Shown: positions 1 through 11,003, numbered from the stretch's first letter. The stretch: DNA of 64,000 bases from Hemerocallis citrina (GCA_017893485.1 CM030368.1:176882504-176946503), one strand, 5' to 3'. Numbers and translations are program-made. The notes: a model not told the origin generated them from the sequence alone.

Positions 1-1
1 C

Positions 2-1828
2 CTTCAGATCAAAAAGGGATTCGCCATCCCTCCGGAGTACAAGCTGATGATCCCCGGCCCCGGGATGCGAGCGAATTCCAAGCTATCATCGTCGGATATG
101 TGCATGTTCGACTTCGACTCCTTGAATGCCGGACTACGTTTTTCGCTGCATCCTTTCATCCTCCAGATCCTCGGCTGGTTCTGCCTCGCGCCGACCCAAT
201 TCATGCCGAACACATGGCGTCACGTGAACGCTTTCTTGCTTCAGTGCTACAAAGCTGAAGCAGAGCCAGACCTTACAGTCTTCCGAGGCCTGTATCGGAT
301 AAACCGGATGCACAAGACGGAGCATCGGTACTACTTGGGGCCGAGGAAGGGTGTTAGGATCATAGAAAACCCGGACTCAATTAAGGGTTGGAAAGAGAAG
401 TATTTTATATTAAGGGGTGAGGCGATACGGCACATTCCGACCCGGTGGAAAGTGGAGATGCCGAAATTTGCGAGAGCCGACCCTGTACTGTCTGAGGCCG
501 AGGAGGAGGTGGCGAGGAAGATCATGGCCCTTCCCTTGCTAAGTTGGAGGGAGTTGACAGAGGAGGTGCTGTTCGGGTCCGGCCTTAGCCCCATCGACCT
601 GAGTATGCTCCTGACATCTCATTTATTTTCGTTTTTCTTTCAAGTCTTTAGTTCGTCTTGTTGACTCGTTTTTTGTTGTCTGATGCAGAAGCGATGAAGA
701 TTGATTTCAACGCTATGATGGCCGATAGGTCCAAGTTGGCCGGGGGCAGAAAGAGGAAGAGGGCGACCGCGGATGCCTCGTCGACTCCGCAGCCCACGGT
801 CGCCTCTACCACCACCCCGCCTCCTCCGACTACTGAGGTGCCTTCGGAGGTGGTTGTTGCCAAGGAGCCCTCGGTCCCTGTGGCCCCGACCGTGATTGAA
901 GGGGCCTTTGATGTTAACGCGGCGCTGACGCTTGAGGCTCCGCCGTTGACCAAAGCGGCCGAGGAAATCCTGACCGAGCAGCACAAGCAGTTGTTTGTGC
1001 CGAACTGGCGGGTGAAGAATCACGACGGATTCCTCGACAACTCGCAGATGTCAGTGCAGGTCGTCAAGCACTTGGCGACCCCGAAGGACAGAGCCGCGCT
1101 GAAGGCGGGGACGGTCGGCGACGACACCTATGAAGTGGCTCGATCGCTCGTGTCGGTAAGTGTCTTCTTGCGAATTTCTTCAAGTTTGCTGCTCGGCTTG
1201 CACATTGCTCTGATCGTTGTCTTTGCAGGCCACCTGCCACTTCGGCCACCTCCTCGAGACGTTCGCCGCGCAGGAGAAGGAGCTGAAGGCCACCAGCGAC
1301 AAGGACAGGGCGGAGAAGGTCAAGGCGGTTCGGCAGCTCGAGGCCGAGCAGCGGCGGGTCGAGGCCTTGGAAGTCCGGGTCGCCGATCTTGGGGCGGACT
1401 TGGAGAGAGTCAAGGGGCGAATTGACGCAGAGTCCGCCAAGGCCACGAAGGCCGCCGAGGAGTTGGCCGCGTCGGCGAAGTCTCTGGCCGACCTGAAGGC
1501 GGAGAAGGAGGCGCTGGCCGTGAAGATTAGGGCCGAGGTCGAGGCTGAGGCGAAGAAACACATGGTCGAGAACATGGAGAGGTCCTATCAGAGGGCACTC
1601 GACCATGTTCAGGATCGTGTCCCCGGCTTCGAGCGGGTCGGCTACAGACTGTGGCCCGGATCGCCCTCAGGCGGTGAGGAGGAGGGAGGCGAAGGCGACG
1701 AGGTCGAAGGTGATGACGAGGAGGAGGAGGCCGACCCACCTGTGGCGAACGCCCAGGTCGAGGGGAGGATCGAGGGGCCATCTGGCGACGCGCCCGTGGT
1801 CGAAGCGGCGACGCAGGTGGACCCCTGA
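2..1828 (+). CDS. Antisense spliced gene of copy A, PF04195-like domain plus coiled coil (5' end missing)
   Basis: I read three exons: 2-602, 689-1155 and 1229-1828. The introns start GTATGC and GTAAGT and end CAG; phases match (1 then 0). Exon 1 carries the domain annotated in plants as 'putative gypsy-type transposon' (PF04195). Its recognisable blocks are FRIPxEY-like, LMPNTWRHV-like (here FMPNTWRHVNAF) and ENPDSIKGWKEKYF. Exon 2 is low-complexity and basic (GGRKRKR), then a conserved block ending in DRAALKAG. Exon 3 is a long charged coiled coil rich in Glu, Lys and Ala with an acidic C-terminus. It lies opposite to gag-pol. The function is unknown; despite the domain name it has no visible transposase catalytic triad. 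The reading frame is open throughout. The same exon structure occurs at 56617-58916. Confidence 0.8.
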
Positions 1829-1886
1829 TCCCCTCGCAAATTTTTTGTAGTTTTTGTTTTTTCTTTCAAACTGTGTAATGCCTTTT

Positions 1887-1902
1887 GCGGACTGGCCACC
1901 GC
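1887..1902 (+). promoter_or_regulatory. Conserved 3' UTR motif GCGGACTGGCCACCGC
   Basis: It lies 58 bases after the stop of the antisense gene. The identical 16-mer is at 58962-58977 in copy B, and close variants lie in copy C on the minus strand at 34681-34696, 35623-35638 and 43745-43760. GCGG and CCGC can pair and TGGCCA in the middle is palindromic. A polyadenylation-like AATGAATGAAAA follows. The role is unknown. Confidence 0.75.
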
Positions 1903-2004
1903 TTTTGATAATGAATGAAAAGTGTTGTGTTTTGATTTTGGACTTCTGTCTAAGTGCTTGGTTCGGCCATATAGTACTTCAATGTTGTCCCTTTCTTATT
2001 TCAG

Positions 2005-2703
2005 ATCGCCGAGCAGACTCTTATCACCCCGGCGGATCGGCGCCGAGCTGAGTTATTTCAGCGGTCCCGGGAGGTTCATCTGACGAGGAGAATACTTTAC
2101 AATGTAGAGAAGAGGAATAGTGAGCTGTTGGTCGAGCTGCATCATCTGCGGATAGTCGAGGCCGAACTATCTGCGAAGGAGGAAGAGTTGGTTCGGGTTT
2201 CGGCCGAACGAGATGACTTCGCAAGGAAGGTAGAATAGCTGCAAAGGGTGACGGTCGATAAGAGCATCGAGGTGACCCATTTGCGCCGCGTTATATCCGA
2301 CAGCGCCGAGTACCCCGGTTCGGCGAAACTTCCTCGATTCAAAGTGATTGTAAAGGATGACACGTTGAAGGACCGGATCGTCGAACTGGAGGAAGAGGTT
2401 GCTCGGCTCAAACCTCAGCCGGTGAGGGCTAACGTCCGGAGCACCTCGTGCACTCGCGAAGAGATTGAGCGAGGGATTACGTTCTATCAAGCCGCGAGCC
2501 GAACCCCCATTATAGGTAGGTCAGCGGCCGACGCCCAAAGCGGGGTAGCGGTGTCTTCAAGTGGTGCTTCGGTTGGAGCGACCGTCAGGGTTAGCGGCGA
2601 GGGGGCGTCTCGATTCGTTGGTCTAGAGACGAGCTCGGAGGTCAAGAAGCGCCGACCTAAGGTATCGCTGAACCGGAGCGTCCCCCTTCCTCGGAGGCAG
2701 TGA
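2005..2703 (+). pseudogene. Second antisense exon (terminal exon B) of copy A, coiled coil, one stop
   Basis: An acceptor-like TTTCTTATTTCAG ends at 2004. The 699-base segment to the TGA at 2701-2703 is in phase 0, as is the acceptor of exon 3 before it. The product would be a heptad-rich coiled coil (EEEVARLKPQP region), followed by a Ser/Gly-rich tail and a conserved C-terminal block with SLNRSVPLPRR. Copy B has a clear homologue at 59120-59959 sharing ANVRSTSCTREE and the tail. One in-frame TAG at 2236-2238 interrupts it, compatible with a CAG to TAG change. There is no obvious own promoter, so it may be an alternative last exon of the upstream gene. Confidence 0.65.
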
Positions 2704-3229
2704 ACGGGTCATGTCTTGTCTTCGGACTTGCGAACTGTGTTTTGTTGTAATCTTTTTGTAAATTTATCCAAGTTATATTAATAAAATTGGAGTTGATTTA
2801 TCCGAACTGTCCTTTGCTGGCTTCTTGTTGTGCTGTAATCGCGCTAGCTAGGGTAGGCTCGAAATGAACCGCGAGGCGAGTGTTCGCTTCGTCGAGCATC
2901 TTGGCCTCGAAACTCACGCTTTTGCCGCGGTTCTGAATCTTGCTCGGAGCCTTCAGGTGCGGCTCGGTGCGGCGGCCAAGGTACAGCTGTTTCGAAGCTG
3001 CGGCCACGCGACCTGATTAGGAGTGCGGGCCCTTGGCCGTCCGAGCGTCGTTCTGAAAAGGTGGGACCAGTTCCCTAACAGCATTAATGGTGCTCTGGGA
3101 TCCGTGGGGGCGTTCCACCTTCCCAACGGCATTGAGAGTGGTGCCCTATAATTAATACGCGGCACTTCAGCTCCCCAGGCGCGACTGTTGGACTCACGAG
3201 GGTCATAATGACAGTCTCTTGGGGGAAGG
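2704..3229 (+). other. Non-coding: 3' end of antisense unit, then promoter-like block
   Basis: AATAAAATTGG near 2780 is a plausible polyadenylation signal for terminal exon B. From about 3050 the sequence resembles 55100-55230 of copy B (GTTCCACCTTC, GAGGGTCATAATG), leading into a TATA box. I see no open frame of note. Confidence 0.55.
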
Positions 3230-3238
3230 CTATAAGTA
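3230..3238 (+). promoter_or_regulatory. TATA box CTATAAGTA upstream of hairpin array
   Basis: GGCTATAAGTACCTCATTCC matches GGCTATAAGTACTCCATTCC in copy B (55234-55242) within a conserved block that also includes TTGTCATTTT and GTTGAGTTTTAG downstream. The spacing predicts a start near 3260, about 75 bases before the first hairpin. Promoter activity is inferred. Confidence 0.55.
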
Positions 3239-3337
3239 CCTCATTCCCTTTGTCATTTTAATCGCAACAACGTTGAGTTTTAGCCCTCGGAGGCAGCTGC
3301 TTTTTGTGGTTGCTCTTCGGAAGGACGGGTGGTCGTT

Positions 3338-3680
3338 CTTCCACCATGGTCTTCTCCTGACTCTGACGGCCCCGATGCGGATGTCAGGGTCGGGGGAGAC
3401 CATGGTGGAAGAGGTGATAACCAAAGTCCGGATTCGGGGGATCATGTGTTTCGGAAGGACGGGTGGTCGTTCTTCCACCATGATCTTCACCCGATTCTGA
3501 CTGCTCCGATGTGGATGTCAGGGTCGGGGAAGATCATGGTAGAAGAGGTGATGACCCAGGTCCGAATCTGAGGAAGGAGTTTGCTTCGGGAGGACGGGTG
3601 GTCGTTCTTCCACCGTGATCTTCTCCCGATTCTGACTGCCCCGATGTGGGTGTCAGGGTCGGGGAAGATCATGGTAGAAG
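3338..3680 (+). repeat. Array of three 74-nt near-perfect hairpins, ~134-bp period
   Basis: The hairpins are 3338-3411, 3472-3545 and 3607-3680. In each, a ~30-nt left arm starting CTTCCACC pairs with the right arm ending GGAAG or AGAAG, with about one bulge, a few G-U pairs and a 15-nt loop. Arms change together between units: CCATGGTC/GACCATGG in the first becomes CCATGATC/GATCATGG in the second. The short flanking ORFs on both strands are by-products of the symmetry. It could be a small-RNA precursor array or a protein-binding array. Confidence 0.8.
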
Positions 3681-4077
3681 AGGTGATGACCCAAGTCCGG
3701 AACCGAGGGGAAAGTCCCCTAAACCTTAACCCAAACTTTCTTTCGAGGCTCGGCTGGATACTTACTCGGCACGGGTCGGCTGCGCTTTCGTAGCTTGGTA
3801 ACCGGAGTGACTTTTGCCGAAGGTTGGTTCTGGTTGCCTGTCGCTCGGCGTTTGGTGCCGAGCGAAGTGAAGTGATCAGAGCCGTTGAATGGTGGCACGA
3901 ATCTTGAGGCGGATCCAGTTCCCAAGAAAACGTTATCTTGTCATTTTGTGGACACGTGGCTGAATCAGATCCGTTCATCACACTCTAACACACATTTCGA
4001 GACGATCGGACGGTGGTTTCGCCTCGGGAGGTTTTTTCGCCATATACGAGGGTCGGTACCTCTTCCGCTCGGCTCGG
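3681..4077. other. Spacer with dispersed Tat module
   Basis: No gene is visible. Around 3865-3990 it holds a diverged copy of the module repeated in copy B (54005-55085), with AAGAAAACGTTATCTTGTC and CAGAGCCGTTGAATGG. Confidence 0.6.
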
Positions 4078-5036
4078 TGGTCGTGGGGGCAGTTCGGAGT
4101 GGCCATCTTCCTCCGGCCCGCTTAAGGACGAGCTGGTGAAGTAAAGTCGAGCCATAGGACCCCGACCATCGTTAGGTTAGTTTGATGGTTGTGGGAGCAA
4201 TTCCGAATGGCGAGCTACTTCTAGTTCGCTTAGAAGCGAACTTGCGAAGTAGAATCGAGCCAAGTGTTGGACTCCGAACCATTCAACGGCTGTGGGAGCA
4301 ATTCCGAACGACGATCTACTTCTGGCTCGCCTATGGGAGAGCCGGGGAAGTAAAGTCGAGCCGAGTGTTGGACTCCGAACCATTGCTAGGTTAGTTCAAG
4401 GGTTGTGGGAGCAATTCCGAATGGCGAACTACTTCTAGCTCGCTTAGGAGCGAACTTGCGAAGTAGAATCGAGCCAAGTGTTGGACTCCGAACCATTCAA
4501 CGGCTGTGGGAGCAATTCCGAACGGCGATCTACTTCTGGCTCGCCTATGGGCGAGTCGGGGAAGTAAAGTCGAGCCGAGTGTTGGACTCCGAACCATTGC
4601 TAGATTAGTTCAAGGGTTGTGGGAGCAATTCCGAATGGCGAACTACTTCTAGCTCGCTTAGGAGCGAACTTGCGAAGTAGAATCGAGCCAAGTGTTGGAC
4701 TCCGAACCATTCAACGGCTGTGGGAGCAATTCCGAACAGCGATCTACTTCTGGCTCGCCTATGGGCGAGTCGGGGAAGTAAAGTCGAGCCGAGTGTTGGA
4801 CTCCGAACCATTGTTAGATTAGTTCAAGGGTTGTGGGAGCAATTCCGAATGGCGAACTACTTCTAGCTCGCTTAGGAGCGAACTTGCGAAGTAGAATCGA
4901 GCCAAGTGTTGGACTCCGAACCATTCAACGGCTATGGGAGCAATTCCGAACGGCGATCTACTTTTGGCTCGCCTATGGGCGAGTCGGGGAAGTAAAGTCG
5001 AGCCGAGTGTTGAACTCCGAACCATTGTTAGAGTGA
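4078..5036. repeat. Tandem repeat, 107-bp monomers in a 214-bp higher-order unit
   Basis: Two alternating monomer types, one with GGCGAACTACTTCTAGCTCG and one with GGCGATCTACTTCTGGCTCG, repeat with a 214-bp period (starts near 4182, 4405, 4619 and 4833); the first unit is diverged. Each monomer has a small inverted repeat (CTCGCCTATGGGCGAG, TCGCTTAGGAGCGA). Homologous 110-bp monomers lie in copy B. Such hypervariable arrays beside the 3' end of pol are known in Tat/Ogre elements and can seed satellites. The ~67-aa ORFs inside are repeat artefacts. Confidence 0.92.
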
Positions 5037-5200
5037 AGAGTTAAAAGCAGAGATGTAATAGTAGCAAAAATATGAAAAAACTTTATTTATTAATATCCAA
5101 TGATCGGCTGCTTCTAAAGTTGCTAGCCGTTATTACAAGGAAAAATAAAAGAAAATTACTACAAGTAACAGGAAAGGAACGGTTCCACATCTCGAATTAC

Positions 5201-7090
5201 TTAGAGAGGCGTTGTTGCTCTCTCTTGGTATTTTAAGAGATGGTCGGCATTCCAAGTCCTGGGAATCTCCCTGCCTTCGAGATCTTCTAGTCTGTATGTG
5301 CCGGGGCGGATTTCTTTCGAAATCTTGTAAGGACCCTCCCAGTTAGGGGCCAATTTGCTTTTCTGACTAGGGAACGAGATGGCCAACTTTCGGAGGACCA
5401 GGTCCCCTTCTCTGAGGTCCGTTGGGCGGACTCTTTTGTTGTATGCTAGCTCGATCCTTCTTCGGTAAGTTTGCTGGCGTATGGCAGCTCTCTCTCAGAT
5501 TTCGTCTATCAGATCTAGACTTGCTCTGAGCTCCTTAGCGTTCTGTTCTTCTTCATAAGCTATCAGGCGAGGAGAGGGTAACCCGACTTCTAGGGGGATG
5601 ATGGCCTCGGACCCGTAGGTGAGATTGAATGGGCTCTCGCCTGTTGGGGTCTGCTTCATGGTGCGGTAATTCCAGAGCACGTTGGGTAGCTGATCGACCC
5701 ACAAGCCTTTGGAACACTTGTCTAACCTCTTCTTAATGCCTGAAAGGATCTGTCGGTTAGCATTCTCGGCCTGGCCATTCGACTGAGGATGGGAGACGGA
5801 GGAGAACCGGTGTTGTATGGCGAGGTCTTCACATAAAGCTCGGAAGACAGCCCCCGTGAATTGCGTTCCGTTGTCCGTAATTAGGACCCTGGGGACGCCG
5901 AATCGGCAGATCACGCTCTTCCAAAAGAATTGAACAACCTTGTTTTCGGTAATCGTGGCTAGGGGCTCGGCCTCTATCCATTTCGAGAAATAGTCGACTG
6001 CCACGACTAGGAACTTGAGCTGTCCAGGGGCTGGCGGAAATGGCCCTAGTAAATCCATCCCCCACATTGCGAAGGGGATCGGACTTGATAGGGAAGTGAG
6101 TGGTGCTTGTGGAAGGCGTCGGATGTCGGAGTGCTTCTGGCAAGAGCTGCATTGCCGGACGTGACGTTCGGCGTCCCGTAGGAGAGTGGGCCAGAAATAC
6201 CCGTAGTTCAACACTTTGCGCGTCAGGGCTTTGGAGCCAGAATGGGCCCCGCCGATGCCCTCATGAAGTTCTTGCAGGGCGTAGTCGGCTTGTCCGGGGG
6301 AGAGGCACCTCAGGTAGGGTCGACCGTCCACCTGGGTGAAGGAGCGTTTATATAGGATGCCTTCAATTAGTGTGTAACGTTCGGCTCGGGTTCTAACCCT
6401 TCGCGCTTCTTTGGGATCCTCGGGGAGGAGTCCGTCCCTTAGGAATTCGACGAGGGGTTTCATCCAATTGTCTTCGAGGAGGACAGGCAGTGTTTCTGCG
6501 GAGTCCAGTGTTTCATCCTCTATGCTCGGCTTCAGGAGGACTTCTATCAATACGGTCTGCTCGAGACCTTGAAGGGAAGAGGAGGCTAATTTGGATAGGG
6601 TGTCGGCCTGAGCATTTTCTTCTCTGGGGATCCTTTGGATGAGGGCATCTTCAAACAGTGCCATGAGGCTTTTGACTTTAGCCAAGTATTTAACCATCCT
6701 GTCATCACGGGCTTCATACTCGCCGAGGACCTGATTGACGACCAACTGAGAGTCGCTGAAGATCCGCAGGCGTTGTGCCCCTGCATTTCGGGCCATTCCA
6801 AGGCCGGCTATGAGCGCCTCGTATTCAGCTTCGTTGTACGAGGCTTTGAAGTTTATACGGAGGGAGTATTGGAGGATAAAGTCATCTGGGCCTGCCAGGA
6901 TGACCCCTGCCCCGCTTCCCTCGTTACAAGAGGATCCGTCAACATAAACCGACCAGACGGGTGGTCCCTTCACTGTTTGGCTGGACTCGGGGATAGTACT
7001 CTCAACTATGAATTCGGCTAGTGCCTGAGCCTTGATCGCGGTCCGAGGCTGATAAGTTATATCATGTTGCTCAGCTCGATCGACCATTTC
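5201..7090 (-). pseudogene. pol 3' part of copy A: archaeal-type RNase H and integrase
   Basis: The archaeal-type RNase H has VYVDGSSCNEGSGAG, NEAEYEALI, SDSQLVVNQ and a final Asp in REENAQADTLSKL, so its acidic residues are all present. Integrase follows with the His/Cys zinc site (HEGIGGAHSG, CSSCQ) and the D-D-E core (MDLLGPF, TDNGTQF, QAENANR). The tail has KLAPNWEGPYKI and ends TWNADHLLKYQE. A one-base deletion near 7070 separates it from the upstream frame. A TGA at about 5495 (GAA ATC TGA GAG, probably an old CGA) interrupts the C-terminal domain. The 127 residues that open this ORF before 7090 are a shadow frame. Confidence 0.9.
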
Positions 7091-7638
7091 ATAAGGCGAC
7101 CCGAAGTCTCGGGTTTGTGAAGAACCTGTTTCAGCGGCTGGTCGGTAAGAACGACCACCGAATGGGACTGAAAGTACGAGCAAAGCTTTCTCGCGGCCAT
7201 CACCAGGGCGTAGGCCATTTTCTCTATCTTCGGGTATCGGAGCTCGGCGTCCCGAAGCACTTTGCTGACATAGTAGATGGACTTCTGAGCCCGGTCTTCT
7301 TCCCTCACTAGGACTGCACTGAGGGTCTGCTCGGAGGCTGCCAGGTAGAGGTAGAGGGGTTCGCCAGGGATCGATTTGCTGAGGAGAGGGGGATTGACGA
7401 GGTAAGCCTTGAGCTGGTCGAAGGACTCCTGTTGTTGCTGCCCCCATTCGAATCCTTTAGCCCCCTTGCGGGCCTTGAAGAAGGGGAGGCATTTTTCCCC
7501 GGACTTTGAGAGAAAGTGCCCTATGGCGGCGAGGCGGCCTGTTAATCTCTGAACTTCTTTAACATTTCTAGGAGGGGCCATGTCCAATATGGCCTTGATT
7601 TTCTCCGGGTTTGCTTCAATTCCTCGCTGGCTAACCAT
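7057..7638 (-). pseudogene. pol middle of copy A: RT connection and first RNase H
   Basis: The segment starts in the RT thumb (GIEANPEKIKAILDM) and covers the first, retroviral-type RNase H. That domain reads LYLYLAAS where active enzymes have an aspartate, so it looks catalytically degenerate, as is common in Tat elements that use the second RNase H instead. VLTDQPLKQVLHKPE and the GRLMKWSIEL block are typical. The frame is lost after SIELS by loss of one base. In-frame TGA codons near 7753-7755 and 7659-7661 separate it from the RT frame upstream. Confidence 0.88.
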
Positions 7639-7755
7639 GAAGCCGAGGAACTTCCCTCATGAGACGCCGAACGCACACTTGTTCGGGTTGAGTCTCATAT
7701 TGTGCTTTCTCAAAACGTCAAACGCCTCTTGGAGGTCGGTCACATGATCAATGCC

Positions 7756-9882
7756 TCAGATGCTTTTCACAAGCATGTCATCAACATACACCTCCATGTT
7801 CCGGCCGATCTGAGCCTGGAAAACCTTGTTGACGAAGCGTTGGTATGTTGCCCCTGCATTCTTTAGGCCGAATGGCATGACTCTGTAGCAATAGAGGCCT
7901 TGGTCGGTCACAAACGAAGTCTTCGGGATATCCGGAGGGAACATCCGGATCTGATTGTAGCCTGAAAAGGCGTCCATGAAGCTGAGGAGCTCATGTCCCG
8001 AAGTTGCATCGATCAGGGTGTCAATGCTCGGAAGAGGGAATGGATCCTTGGGGCAAGCCTTGTTGAGGTCGGTGAAATCAATGCAAATCCTCCAAGTCCC
8101 ATTGGACTTCGTCACCGTTACTACATTCGATAACCACTTAGGATAGTTCACCTCCTGTATGAACTGGGCCTTCAAGAGCTTGTCTACCTCCTCTTTGATA
8201 GCGAGCTGACGCTCGGGAGCGAATTTGCACCTCTTCTGCTGAACCAGTTTGGACCCCGGATCAACGCTTAGGCGGTGGACTAAGAGCTCTTCGGAGATAC
8301 CGGGCATATCTGCAGCCGACCAAGCGAAGAGGTCTTGATTCCTTCGGATGCATTGTACAATGTCTGAGTATAGGGCAGACGGGAGGGTCTTGCTGACAAA
8401 GAACTTGCGGGTCAGCTCCTGCTCAGAGAAGAGCACTTCCTCCAATTCGTCCACCGGCTCGGACGTTGGTCGAGCAACATCTTGGGGGATTTTCAGAGTT
8501 TCTAAGGAGAGGACGGGTCCGAGGGTAGAGGTCATATAGCACTTGCGAGCCTGCTGCTGATTGCCCCTTACTTCCCCTACTCCGGCCCGAGTGGAAAATT
8601 TCATTTTGAGATGATAGGCGGAAGGGACGGCCTCAAGGGCGGCCAGGCCGGGCCGACCCAAAATGACATTGTAGGCTGCTGGGACATCTACGACCATGAA
8701 GTCCATCGATTCCGTTCGGGTAGTAGGAGTTTTGCCAGCGGTTACGTCGAGGGTAATCACCCCTTCAATAGTCACTGGCACTCCCATGAACCCATGGAGC
8801 GTGTAACCGGCGGGCTTGAGTCTGTCCCGGGAGAGCTTTAGGCCTTTAAAAGCGACGAGGAAGAGGATGTTGACGGAGCTGCCGTTGTCTACTAAGATCC
8901 TCTCCACTTTGAAGTTCGCCATGTGGAGACTGATGACGAGTGCGTCGCAATGAGGGGTGCAGACACCTTCAAGATCTTCGTCGGAGAATGTGACTTGCAC
9001 TCCGAGGCCCTTGGGAGGAGGGGTGGTTCGGACTAAGTTGACTTCTTTTATAAATGCCTTCCGAGAGGAGTTCGAGGAGCCCCCCATTGGGCCCCCATGA
9101 ATGAGGTGGAGGACTCGCTCTTCCTCAAAGTCTGGCGTCTCTTCTCGTTCCGGACGCTTGTTAGCCCCCCGAGGCGGGGGAGGAAGTTCGGCTCGGTCCT
9201 TTCTTACAAACCTGGTCAGCTGCCCCCTCTGGATAAGGGCTTCTATCTCGTTCTTTAGGGCGCGACAATCGTTGGTGTCATGCTCGTGGTCCCGGTGATA
9301 ACGGCACCATTTTTCTTTGTCCCTCCTCTTGGCGGGGGTATTCATCCTCGGAGCAGGAGGTATTATCCCTTCCTTTTCGACTTCCATGAGAATGGTTGAG
9401 ACATTAGTGGTGAGGGGAGTGAACTTCTCGAATCTGGGGGGAGGTCGGCGCTGGCCGGCATTATCCTTCTGGAGCTTCTTAGCTCCTTCCTCTTCTGTTC
9501 CCTTTCTCTTAAACCCGGAGGAAGACCCCTCCCAGTTGGGTCGCTGCTCGGCCTCTTCGGCCCGGATATACTTTTCACTGCGAAGGAGGAGGTCGAAAAA
9601 GTTCTTTGGAGGCTTCTTGGCGAGGGAGGAGCGGAGGTTGGAATTGAGGACATTAGATTGAAATGCTGCCGCAGCGACCGATTGGTCGAGGGATGCTATG
9701 GACCTGGCTTCTGCTGTGAATCTCTTCACATAGTCTCTCAATTTCTCCCCCTTCTTCTGGTGGAGGTGCAATAGTGAGATGCTGGTCTTCTCAGCTCTAC
9801 GGCTGCTTACGAAATGGGTGAAGAAAAGGGTCTCGAACTGCTCGAAGGAGAATATTGAGGAGGGGCAAGGCGAGAGTACCAT
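7756..9882 (-). pseudogene. gag C-terminus, protease and reverse transcriptase of copy A
   Basis: This is an uninterrupted 708-codon frame. Residues 10-120 are the end of the gag domain. A zinc-knuckle-like CRYHRDHEHDTNDC lies at about 193-206. The aspartic protease active site is DNGSS at about 332-336. The reverse transcriptase follows, with KWLSNVVTVTK, CIDFTDLNKACPKDPFPLP, MDAFSGYNQI and the catalytic YVDDM near 700. The ORF's own ATG is not the real start: the gag frame continues from upstream but is broken by a one-base shift near 9875 in a C-run. It is the longest intact part of copy A pol. Confidence 0.93.
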
Positions 9883-10952
9883 TCTCGAGCTGGGCCCTTA
9901 AGAGTTGCGTGGAAGGTTTTGCAGAGGAGGGCATCGGAAGCTTGATGGAGGAGCATCAAGGTCTTAAAGCTTTCGATGTGATCAACGGGGTCGATCTCCC
10001 CGGTGTAAGTCTCGAACTGGGGAGGTTTGAAGCCGAACGGCACAGGTGCATCCACTATGGTTCGGGAGAAAGGGGGTCGGCTAAGACGTAGGGTCCTCCC
10101 CCTAAGCTCCTCTTCTTGGTCTATCTGACCCAGGCGCCTCTCTACTTCATGAAGACGGCGGTACATGGTGTCATCCCTCCGACGGTAATCAGCCGAGCCT
10201 CTAGACTCGTCTTCGTACGAGGGAGAGTGAGGGCTACGGCGATGGTAACTTCGAGAGCGACGAGGACTTGGGGTACGCCGGGAGTTGCTAGGAGCAGGAC
10301 GAGGAGAGGGGGACCGTCGGCGAGGGCTTCGGACCGGGTGAGGAGATGGAACCTTCGGTGCGTTGGTGTTGGGACGGAGGTTGAGAGCTTGTAGGACGGT
10401 CGCTTGGAACTGCTGGAACTCGGCACGTGTGATGGGTGCCTCATTGTTCCTGGGCTGTTGCCGACCTGTAGGGGAGTATGGCCTTCTTCGGTAGTGCTCG
10501 GGGGATTCTTTCCGACCCCTTCGGTTAGGGGACCTTCTATACTCCTAGTGGCGAGGGTACCACTCGTCCGGACAGTGTTGGCGGGAGGTTCCCTCTCGGG
10601 CCCGCTTCTCATCCAGATGGCGGTGAAGGTCATCATCTTTCTGGCGGTTGAGGGCGGTATTATGGCGACCAGAGGCTCGGGGATGATGGGAGGCCATAGA
10701 GTCCGTAGAGGCGTTGTGGATGGAGACGTGTTCTTGGTGAAGAGGCTGTTTTTGAGGGTTAGGACCCTTTGGGGGTGGCTGATTTGGAGGAGGAAGGTCC
10801 TGTTGGAGCGGGTCTTCCGCTGGAGGAGGAAGTTGCCCCTGCTGTTGGGTTGGCTGGATGGGAACTTCTTGCTGCTGATCAGGGTTGGGTCCTCTGTTGG
10901 ACCCTCTTGATCTGACATTACTGGGAGGCATGGCTGGAGAAGATCTGTTCAC
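9870..10952 (-). pseudogene. gag N-terminus of copy A (one stop, 3' frameshift)
   Basis: The first ATG after the primer site is at 10952 (MNRSSPAMPP). The N-terminus is rich in Pro, Gln, Ser and Arg. A TAG at 10545-10547 interrupts the frame after EWYPRH, and the same frame then continues through an Arg/Ser-rich stretch into the gag domain (FKPPQFETYTGEIDP, FHATLKGPAREWYSRLAP). The frame shifts after that point. Gag forms the particle in the cytoplasm. The 10142-10918 ORF in another frame is a shadow. Confidence 0.82.
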
Positions 10953-10985
10953 CGGGAAGAGGAGAAGTTTCTATTCGTTAGTTTT

Positions 10986-11001
10986 CCACAGACGGCGCCA
11001 A
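10986..11001 (-). other. Primer-binding site of copy A
   Basis: On the minus strand TTGGCGCCGTCTGTGG lies two bases after the LTR. Its first nine bases (TGGCGCCGT) match the complement of a tRNA-Asp 3' end as I recall it; the rest does not. Copy C has nearly the same site at 16516. Confidence 0.75.
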
Positions 11002-11003
11002 TC

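Noticed and set aside
4182..5036. Repeated ~67-aa ORFs on both strands
   Set aside because: They recur once per 214-bp unit and exist only because the tandem repeat lacks stops; no protein similarity.
4078..5036. CRISPR-like array
   Set aside because: Units are long, contiguous and internally homologous with no unique spacers; the genome is plant.
5495..7447. First ~127 residues of the 650-aa ORF as a real N-terminus
   Set aside because: That part is out of frame with the RNase H on the same strand; it precedes a one-base deletion near 7070.
10142..10918. 258-aa minus ORF starting MSDQEG
   Set aside because: Overlaps gag in a different frame; gag frame has the homologous domain downstream.
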